From JBFISM01 sp041608535 (GTDB taxonomy: Bacteria > Actinomycetota > Acidimicrobiia > Spongiisociales > UBA5794), in contig JBFISM010000016.1 of NCBI GenBank assembly GCA_041608535.1, forward strand, positions 1 to 39,319: 39,319 nucleotides of DNA. The letters are read 5' to 3'. A program made the position numbers and the translations under genes. Within the stretch, counting starts at the first letter, position 1. Each line of letters opens with the position of its first letter. The notes beneath the pieces are model-generated. The model was given only the letters and a program-made list of their open reading frames with translations. It did no database searches and was not told the origin of the DNA. Below are positions 34,161 through 39,319 of this stretch, in pieces.

Positions 34161-34652
34161 ATGAATCGAGCGACTGTCGTTCTTCTGTTCGCCATTCTGT
34201 TCATGACGGGGTTCACGCCCATCGGCGCGGCACCGCCCGACAACCCGTTTGTCGGGTCGTGGGAGAGTGTCTATCTCGACGAGAGCAATGAGATCGGCCA
34301 GCTACTCGGCGAGCGCTCCCTGAGGGGACATATCGGAGCCGGAAAGGGCCACATCCATAGTACGGCCGACCCCACCGCTATCTGCTACGCACAGTATGGG
34401 GAGTTGATGCGCAGCTCATCCCTGGGGTGGGGCACCATCGTCAACGAGGACCCATATGTCTTCGAAGGCTACGTGGATGTCTACTGCCACACCGAGCAGG
34501 GCAAGCAACTGGCGTTCGAGGATTTCCGGCTCGAGTACCAATACGATCCCGACACCGACACCCTCATCGCGCTTCACTACCCGGAAACGGCTCAGTTCAA
34601 CTGCCTGTGGCGATCTGGTTCGGATCGGTCAGTCTGCCCGCCATCCGAGTGA
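34161..34652 (+). CDS. Secreted protein of unknown function
   Basis: A 163-residue exported protein. The N-terminal MNRATVVLLFAILFMTGF...GAA is a signal peptide with likely cleavage near residue 24. The mature part begins with DNPFVGSWESVYLDESNE, suggestive of a lipocalin-like or small beta-barrel start (G-x-W), and contains four Cys. The start is ATG 34161, with GGAGG (34151-34155) five bases upstream. No family is recognised. It is monocistronic, within an accessory-looking region. Confidence 0.75.
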   Translation: MNRATVVLLFAILFMTGFTPIGAAPPDNPFVGSWESVYLDESNEIGQLLGERSLRGHIGAGKGHIHSTADPTAICYAQYGELMRSSSLGWGTIVNEDPYVFEGYVDVYCHTEQGKQLAFEDFRLEYQYDPDTDTLIALHYPETAQFNCLWRSGSDRSVCPPSE

Positions 34653-34743
34653 CGTAAGGAGACAGACCACCGGGAGGGCGGAACCAGCGACAGCTCGTCG
34701 AGCGCCATGACCGAACCACCGAGCCGATCACCAGTCGGGCGCC

Positions 34744-34791
34744 CTAGCGAGCACTTCGCCGAGTGCTTGGTATCAGCACGTCGTGCGCTAG
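34744..34791. other. Branched inverted-repeat structure at the vapC 3' end
   Basis: Outer arms CTAGCG (34744-34749) and CGCTAG (34786-34791) enclose two hairpins: GCACT/AGTGC (34751-34755 with 34762-34766) and GCACG/CGTGC (34776-34786). It overlaps the toxin stop codon. It may be a terminator for the toxin-antitoxin operon or the gene facing it. Confidence 0.35.
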
Positions 34792-35186
34792 CGGTGGATG
34801 ACAGTGGCGACACCGGGAAGGTCGGTGAATGCCTCCTGATCGGCGGTCACGATAGACCGATCGGTAGCTCGAGCGGTCGCAGCGATCAGCAGGTCGTGTG
34901 CACCGCGTGGGCGGCCCTGGTCGCGAACGGCGACAAGGAGGTCAGCGTGCTCGACCGCAACCTTGCGGTCGTAGGCAATGATGGGGAGCGACTCGAGGAT
35001 CTCTTCGACGTAGACCTGGCGGGCATCCCGCCGCTTGCCAGAGGCAAGCCTGACTCCAACGAGCAGCTCGGCGACGGTGACGGCCGCAATGGCCACGTCG
35101 TCGTCATCGTCGATGGCATCGTCGAGGGTGACGTCGCCACGCGCGGCATCAATCAGGAAGGTAGTGTCGAGGAGGAGAAGACTCAT
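34788..35186 (-). CDS. vapC: PIN-domain ribonuclease toxin, VapC type
   Basis: A 132-residue PIN nuclease that would cut RNA when freed from its antitoxin. The four acidic active-site residues are visible: Asp7 (LLLLDTTFLID), Glu40 (TVAELLVG), Asp98 (GAHDLLIAATA) and Asp116 (VTADQEAF). The start is ATG 35186, overlapping the antitoxin stop by ATGA, the usual coupled layout. It appears intact. Confidence 0.9.
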   Translation of the reverse strand: MSLLLLDTTFLIDAARGDVTLDDAIDDDDDVAIAAVTVAELLVGVRLASGKRRDARQVYVEEILESLPIIAYDRKVAVEHADLLVAVRDQGRPRGAHDLLIAATARATDRSIVTADQEAFTDLPGVATVIHR

Positions 35187-35425
35187 GCCCGGTCTTCAAT
35201 CTCCAGCAGTCCTCGGAGATCGGTCAGTTCCTGCGACCACGCCGGATCGGGCCGGTGCCGGCGCAGGAGCGACTTGACTTCGGCGCCACGTCCGCTGGAT
35301 ATCGGTTCGAGATGCGCGACCGCCTTGCCGCGGCGAACGATTGTATAGCGCTCGCCGCGGTGTTCAACACCGTCGAGTAGATCGGCGAAGTGACGAGCAG
35401 CGTCAGTAGCAGTGATATCCGGCAT
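35183..35425 (-). CDS. vapB: Antitoxin, Phd/YefM-like, partner of VapC
   Basis: An 80-residue antitoxin. The N-terminal DNA-binding part reads DITATDAARHFADLLDGVEHRGERYTIVRRGKAVAHLEPI, the Phd/YefM pattern. The acidic C-terminus (DPAWSQELTDLRGLLE) is suited to wrapping and blocking the toxin. The start is ATG 35425. It probably represses its own promoter through the repeats just upstream. Confidence 0.85.
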   Translation of the reverse strand: MPDITATDAARHFADLLDGVEHRGERYTIVRRGKAVAHLEPISSGRGAEVKSLLRRHRPDPAWSQELTDLRGLLEIEDRA

Positions 35426-35727
35426 GTGATCAGATTATCAGATTCGAACTTCGAGATGAACGCCTTTGTCGTGCCGATCACCAAATCGGGTACACGAGCG
35501 AACCACTCGAGTGTTCGAGATCGGCACGTCGTGAGCAGTCCCTCGCTGCAGCACCGAGTGCGGCGTGGTGCGGCGTGTGCGCAGCGGCCGGCCGCCGCTC
35601 CTCGCGTTAGGCAATCCCACGCCGGTTGCCGGATCCCGGACGCTGGTGGGTGCGCGAGATTGCTCAGGGTGGTGCGTGAGCTGTGCGGCTGATTCCGGGT
35701 GCTGGTGGCTTCCGGCGGCGGGTCGGG
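35426..35727. other. Gene-poor intergenic stretch between tetR and vapB
   Basis: About 300 bases, less uniform in composition than its surroundings. The vapB-proximal end is AT-rich and holds the repeats listed separately; the rest is G/T-rich on the plus strand. The short open frames here look random and no RNA gene is recognised. Confidence 0.55.
35429..35443 (-). promoter_or_regulatory. Direct repeats, probable VapB operator
   Basis: ATCAGAT (plus strand) occurs at 35429-35435 and 35437-35443, starting four bases upstream of the vapB ATG. Antitoxin autoregulatory sites commonly lie here; the function is inferred. Confidence 0.45.
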
Positions 35728-36327
35728 TCAGAGTCCGAGCCTGGTGCGGATGGTGGCGCGGATGGCTTGGAGGATGGTGGGGTCTTCGTGGAGGAGGTAG
35801 GCGATGTCGGCGCCGGTGAGCATGGTGCTGAGCTCGAGGGTGAGTTGTTCAGGATCGGTGTCGGTCGGTAGTTCGCCGGCTTCGATGGCTTGTTTGGCGT
35901 TCTCGGTGAGGAGACTGGTCCATTGCCTCTGTTCGTCGGCGACTCGGTCGCGGACAGGTCCGGGTCGGTTGCTGACTTCGGAAGCAACGGAAGCGAAGAA
36001 GCACCCGCCCGGGAACACGCGTCGTTCGACGTGATCGAGATACTCGAGGCACAGCGCGAGAAGCTGGTCTCGGCCGGGTAGAGCTTTGAGGGCGGGGCCG
36101 ATGACCTCGTTGATGAACACGTGGCGGGCCTTGTCGATGGTGGCGAGTTGGAGCTCTTCTTTCGAACCGAAGAGCCCGAAGACGCCGCTCTTGCTCATCC
36201 CGCTCACTTCGGCCAACCGCCCGAGCGATAACCCGTCGAGGCCTTCGACGGTGGCGAGCTGGGCGGCGGCGTCGAGAATCGCTTCTCGAGACCGCTCGCC
36301 ATCTGAGCGTGTCTTCCGGCTCGTCAT
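35728..36327 (-). CDS. TetR family transcriptional regulator
   Basis: A 199-residue repressor. The N-terminal helix-turn-helix reads SREAILDAAAQLATVEGLDGLSLGRLAEVSGMSKSGVFGLFGSKEELQLA (about 13-62), followed by a helical ligand-binding domain with HVERRVFPGGCFFASVASE, typical of the TetR_C_6/YxaF-like branch. The start is ATG 36327, with AAGAAGG upstream; the longer frame from 36366 runs into the operator. It diverges from the osmC-like gene, across two matching palindromes, so it most likely represses that gene and itself. Confidence 0.9.
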   Translation of the reverse strand: MTSRKTRSDGERSREAILDAAAQLATVEGLDGLSLGRLAEVSGMSKSGVFGLFGSKEELQLATIDKARHVFINEVIGPALKALPGRDQLLALCLEYLDHVERRVFPGGCFFASVASEVSNRPGPVRDRVADEQRQWTSLLTENAKQAIEAGELPTDTDPEQLTLELSTMLTGADIAYLLHEDPTILQAIRATIRTRLGL

Positions 36328-36351
36328 CGGGGCCTTCTTGGTCGTATCACC

Positions 36352-36381
36352 TTGACAAGATAGCACGCACGGTCGTACGCT
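36352..36381 (+). promoter_or_regulatory. Promoter of the OsmC-like gene (TTGACA / TACGCT)
   Basis: TTGACA at 36352-36357 and TACGCT at 36376-36381 with an 18-base spacer. The first operator (36366-36379) covers the spacer and -10. Confidence 0.6.
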
Positions 36382-36405
36382 CTAATGACTTCGCACGATC
36401 GTGCG
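36366..36405. promoter_or_regulatory. Paired TetR operators in the divergent tetR-osmC region
   Basis: CGCACGATCGTGCG (36392-36405) is a perfect 14-bp palindrome. CGCACGGTCGTACG (36366-36379) is an imperfect copy with two differences. Their centres are 26 bases apart. Position over the promoter and next to tetR makes this the TetR site. Confidence 0.75.
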
Positions 36406-36425
36406 GACTAAGGGAAGGAGCAGCG

Positions 36426-36983
36426 ATGACCGACCAGCATTCCATTGTGGCGACCCGACAGGCACCACTGCGGCGGATCTACACCGGGGACGGCACCCAG
36501 GCGATCACGGTGAAACGGGTCCGCACCGTGCAGACCCCCACCACCGATGCGTGGCACGGCACCGTCGAAGCCGTCGACTACCCAACCGTGCAATGGGAGT
36601 ATGGGATCGACGCCAAAGTCGGCGGATACGACGATCTGCCCAACCCCGGGCACATACTCTGCGCAGCCCTCGCCGCCTGCATGGACAGCACCGTGCGCAT
36701 GATCGCCGACCACCTCGGTGTGAGGATCGAGAACCTCGAGGTGGAAGTCGTCGGTGAGGTGGACGTGCGCGGATGCATGGCCATGGACTCCACGGTCCGA
36801 TCCGGATTCCAGCAGCTGCGATGCGAGATCCGGCTCCAACCCGCCACGGGAGTCGAGGAGCGATTGGTCCGGATGCTGCTGCACCAAGCCGAGAAGCTCT
36901 GCGTCACCCTCGACACGCTCCGCACCGGTGTCCCAGTCGCCGTGGAGGCCCATCTGGGTGTCCCTGCCGAAACCCCGGCCTGA
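36426..36983 (+). CDS. OsmC/Ohr family protein
   Basis: A 185-residue protein of the OsmC superfamily, thiol peroxidases that reduce organic hydroperoxides. Candidate redox cysteines are Cys79 or Cys85 in GHILCAALAACMDSTVRMIAD and Cys159 in HQAEKLCVTLDTL. The middle segment (LGVRIENLEVEVVGEVDVRG) and C-terminal GVPVAVE fit the family. The sequence belongs to the broad OsmC-like group rather than classical Ohr. The start is ATG 36426, with GGAAGGAG five bases upstream. A divergent TetR regulator and its paired operators imply induction by some ligand or oxidant. Confidence 0.85.
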   Translation: MTDQHSIVATRQAPLRRIYTGDGTQAITVKRVRTVQTPTTDAWHGTVEAVDYPTVQWEYGIDAKVGGYDDLPNPGHILCAALAACMDSTVRMIADHLGVRIENLEVEVVGEVDVRGCMAMDSTVRSGFQQLRCEIRLQPATGVEERLVRMLLHQAEKLCVTLDTLRTGVPVAVEAHLGVPAETPA

Positions 36984-37056
36984 CCGCAGTTCACCACGCC
37001 GATTACCAAATACGGCGCAGGAACGACGATTTCGCAGAGTGCGCTGGATCGGCAGT

Positions 37057-37099
37057 TATGGGGGTAATCGTGTCAAACGATTTCGAGATATGGGGGTAA
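37057..37099 (+). repeat. Direct repeat TATGGGGGTAA
   Basis: The 11-mer occurs at 37057-37067 and 37089-37099, each followed after one base by CGTG. Each copy is also preceded by CGATTTCG (near 37027 and 37078), so a longer unit with variable spacing is repeated. Confidence 0.6.
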
Positions 37100-37206
37100 G
37101 CGTGGTTCACGGGGTGTGCTGCTGGTTCGGTCGAGGAGCATCTGGAAGAGGTCGACGCAATGGTGTTGCCCGTGGGCGGCGCCGTGGTCGCGTTGAGCCT
37201 GGAGCA

Positions 37207-37284
37207 CCGGTTCGAACGGCGCGCGGGCTCCCAGGTGGACAAGCTTCTCTTCCGATGCGTCACGATCGTGTGCCGGTTCGAACG
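37207..37284 (+). repeat. 12-base direct repeat CCGGTTCGAACG
   Basis: Exact copies at 37207-37218 and 37273-37284, 66 bases apart, each containing the palindrome TTCGAA. Confidence 0.55.
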
Positions 37285-37304
37285 TAGTTCCGTCGGGGCT
37301 GCGC

Positions 37305-37329
37305 CGGTTTCGGCCTTCGGCCGAAGCCG
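37305..37329. terminator. 11-bp hairpin, terminator-like
   Basis: CGGTTTCGGCC (37305-37315) pairs with GGCCGAAGCCG (37319-37329), with one G-T wobble and a TTC loop. It is a strong stem without a T-tract, in a gene-free region. Confidence 0.45.
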
Positions 37330-37525
37330 TCACCGAGTTTCCTGCGGGTGCATCACACCCTCAACGACCATGGCCGCCGTCGTCGCCTGGACCCGGCGCG
37401 TCGTCGCAGGTGTTGTAGGTGTTTGCGTATGCTCCCGGTCAGGTCGCCGTGCAAATGGTTCAGGATTTGTCTTATTGGGCCCCACCGCACGAGTTCCTTC
37501 GATCCGCTCAGCTGGCCAACGGCCT

Positions 37526-37554
37526 TTGCTGAGCTGCCCGGGCCGGGGCATACT
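37526..37554 (+). promoter_or_regulatory. Candidate ppdK promoter (TTGCTG / CATACT)
   Basis: TTGCTG (37526-37531) and CATACT (37549-37554) with a 17-base spacer. Transcription would start near 37561, giving a leader of about 100 bases before the ATG. Confidence 0.5.
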
Positions 37555-37660
37555 CCTCTCCTAGCAGGGACCCTCGACGCGTGATCTGGGATCTCCACCC
37601 CTGACGGCCCGCCCCGCGCCGCATCGTGCACGCGTCCTACCAGCAGGAGCGAACACAGCA

Positions 37661-39319
37661 ATGTCCAATACAAAATGGGTCTACCGGTTCGACGAGGTCG
37701 ATGCTGCCGAAGCGCACGTCGACGGCGATTGGGAGTCGGTGCGCGGCCTCCTCGGCGGCAAAGGCGCCAACCTCGCCGACATGACACGGCTCGGTGTCCC
37801 AGTTCCGCCTGGATTCACGGTAACCACCGAGGCGTGCCTCGCATACCTCGAAGCCGACGAGCAGTTGCCCGAAGGGGCCTGGAAGCAAATCGAAGCAGCG
37901 CTTGCATCCATCGAGTCTGCGACCGGAAAGCGGTTCGGCAACGCGTCGGACCCGCTCCTGGTATCGGTCCGGTCGGGAGCCAAGTTTTCGATGCCCGGCA
38001 TGATGGACACCGTCCTGAATATCGGTCTCAACGACGAAGTGGCCGAAGGCATGGTCGCCCTCACGGGCGACGAGCACTTCGTCTACGACTCCTACCGGAG
38101 GCTCATCCAGATGTTCGGATCCGTGGTGCTCGGTCTCCGCGACGAGCTGTTCGAGCATGTGCTCGAACGGTCGCGGATCCGGCGGGGCGCGGAGTCGGAC
38201 GCCGAACTGACCGTCGAGGACCTCCGCTCGATCGTCGACGAGTTCAAGGGTATCGCAGTGCGGTTCCCCGACGAGCCGATCGAGCAGCTGCGGCTCGCCA
38301 CCGAGGCGGTGTTCAAGTCGTGGAACGGCAAGCGCGCCGTCGACTACCGCAACGCCGCAGGCATCGACCACGGCCTCGGCACGGCGGTCAACATCCAGAC
38401 GATGGTCTTTGGAAACATGGGCGACGACTCGGCCACCGGCGTCGCCATGTCGCGGAATGCGACGACCGGTGAGAATGAGATCGAAGGCGACTTCCTGGTG
38501 AACGCCCAAGGCGAGGACGTCGTGGCCGGGATTCGGCCGACCCAGCGGATGGCCGACATGGCCGTGGAGATGCCCGCGCTCTACGAGGAGTTCGCCAATA
38601 TTGCGCGGACCCTCGAGGCGCACCACCGCGACATGCAGGACATGGAGTTCACCGTCGAGAGCGGGAAGCTCTGGCTGCTGCAGACCCGCGACGGCAAGCG
38701 GACCGCCCAGGCGGCGGTTCGGATCGCCGTCAGTCTCGCCGAGGAGGGTCTCATCGACCGGACCGAGGCAGTCATGCGGGTTCAGCCCGAACAGGTCGAT
38801 TTCTTCCTGCACCCGCAGTTCAGCCCGGAGACCAAGAAAGCCGCGCAGCTCCTTGCGTCCGGGCTCAACGTTTCCCCCGGCGCAGCTGTCGGTGTCGTCG
38901 CCTTCGATGCCGACCTCACCGAGGAGTGGGCGAAGGAACACGGCCGGGACGTGATCATGGTGCGGCCCGAGACGAAGCCCGACGACGTGCACGGAATGCT
39001 CGCCGCAAACGGGATTCTCACGAGCCGCGGCGGGCGCACGAGCCACGCCGCACTCGTCGCTCGCCAGTTTGGGAAACCGGCGGTCGTCGGCGTAAGTGAG
39101 CTGCAGATCGACCTGCAGAGCCGGATGATGTCGGTGGGCGACACCGAGGTCGAGGAGGGCGACTGGATCTCGCTCGACGGCACCACCGGCGAGGTGTACC
39201 TCGGCAAGCTCGATTCGATCGTGCCCGACATCGAGGACCCATGGCTCATGACGCTGCTCGAGTGGGCGGACGAGCTCCGCACGCTCGATGTGCGGGCGAA
39301 TGCCGACTACCCGGTGGAC
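37661..39319 (+). CDS. ppdK: Pyruvate phosphate dikinase (3' end beyond window)
   Basis: Interconverts pyruvate + ATP + Pi and PEP + AMP + PPi. The 553 visible codons cover the ATP-grasp domain (LLGGKGANLADMTRLGVPVPPGFTVTT at about 30-56, then VSVRSGAKFSMPGMMDTVLN), the segment GTAVNIQTMVFGN, the linker ending WLLQTRDGKRTAQAA, and the swivelling phosphohistidine domain with His462 in ILTSRGGRTSHAALVARQFGKPAVVG. The catalytic loop has GGRTSHAA where most family members have GGMTSHAA. The pyruvate/PEP barrel begins after about residue 530 and is cut by the edge. The start is ATG 37661, with AGGAG 11 bases upstream. Confidence 0.94.
   Translation, partial: MSNTKWVYRFDEVDAAEAHVDGDWESVRGLLGGKGANLADMTRLGVPVPPGFTVTTEACLAYLEADEQLPEGAWKQIEAALASIESATGKRFGNASDPLLVSVRSGAKFSMPGMMDTVLNIGLNDEVAEGMVALTGDEHFVYDSYRRLIQMFGSVVLGLRDELFEHVLERSRIRRGAESDAELTVEDLRSIVDEFKGIAVRFPDEPIEQLRLATEAVFKSWNGKRAVDYRNAAGIDHGLGTAVNIQTMVFGNMGDDSATGVAMSRNATTGENEIEGDFLVNAQGEDVVAGIRPTQRMADMAVEMPALYEEFANIARTLEAHHRDMQDMEFTVESGKLWLLQTRDGKRTAQAAVRIAVSLAEEGLIDRTEAVMRVQPEQVDFFLHPQFSPETKKAAQLLASGLNVSPGAAVGVVAFDADLTEEWAKEHGRDVIMVRPETKPDDVHGMLAANGILTSRGGRTSHAALVARQFGKPAVVGVSELQIDLQSRMMSVGDTEVEEGDWISLDGTTGEVYLGKLDSIVPDIEDPWLMTLLEWADELRTLDVRANADYPVD

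Larger units (their letters stand above)
36984..37660. other. 677-base gene-poor region with short repeats, possible mobile-element remnant
   Basis: No convincing gene on either strand; the open frames are low-complexity or Arg/Pro-rich. It holds direct repeats at 37057-37099 and 37207-37284, a hairpin at 37305-37329 and a promoter-like site at 37526-37554. Repeats without a gene suggest decayed inserted DNA, but no transposase motif is readable. Confidence 0.45.

Noticed and set aside
37207..37284. GGTTCGAA motifs resembling the T-loop of a tRNA
   Set aside because: The flanking bases do not form a full 5-bp T-stem and no anticodon arm or acceptor stem can be built around either copy.

Overview
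This is a GC-rich, gene-dense, chromosome-like stretch. The gene content points to a Gram-positive-type actinobacterium, perhaps of the Acidimicrobiia: a DUF3040 protein, a MoxR-DUF58-transglutaminase triad, a compact fabD-fabH-fabG-acpP-fabF operon, many GTG starts with 4-base stop/start overlaps, and several genes whose -10 box sits 6-8 bases before the start codon (leaderless pattern). No ribosomal marker is present, so the taxon is inferred. I recognised no rRNA, tRNA, CRISPR array or intact insertion sequence.

Layout. 1-3115: a CopB-type copper ATPase running off the left edge, an AhpD/carboxymuconolactone-decarboxylase-like gene whose CxxC motif reads Cys-x-x-TGA, and a ferric-reductase-like membrane protein. 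3171-4538: a secreted LVIVD-repeat protein. 4708-10629: a minus-strand operon for a BMP-type ABC importer (permease, permease, lipoprotein, ATPase) ending in an overlapping proline-racemase-superfamily gene of Ser/Cys type, and preceded by a 29-codon leader ORF. 10712-15542: pyrE, a class III aminotransferase, a Gfo/Idh/MocA oxidoreductase, a ROK sugar kinase, an HNH endonuclease and a small unknown. 15737-20321: the MoxR-DUF58-transglutaminase triad. 20332-24409: a DmdA/GcvT-like enzyme with a MerR regulator, DUF3040, dinB and a YdeI-family protein. 24456-26500: a histidine phosphatase followed by three small membrane proteins with overlapping or coupled starts. 26517-30932: the type II fatty acid synthesis operon, divergent from an AlaC-like aminotransferase (31011-32189).

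32190-37660 looks like accessory DNA. It holds two antibiotic-biosynthesis-monooxygenase-fold genes (one with an internal duplication) behind paired operators, a secreted orphan, a VapBC-type toxin-antitoxin pair, a divergent TetR/OsmC pair with its own paired operators, and a 677-base gene-poor stretch with short repeats. The window ends inside pyruvate phosphate dikinase.

The most notable item is the in-frame TGA at 1999-2001. It replaces the second cysteine of an AhpD-type CxxC motif, the frame stays open and family-like on both sides, and a hairpin with a GGTC tip lies about 20 bases downstream. This is what a bacterial selenocysteine gene looks like, although a point mutation or sequencing error is not excluded. 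All calls come from reading the sequence; no database search was run.
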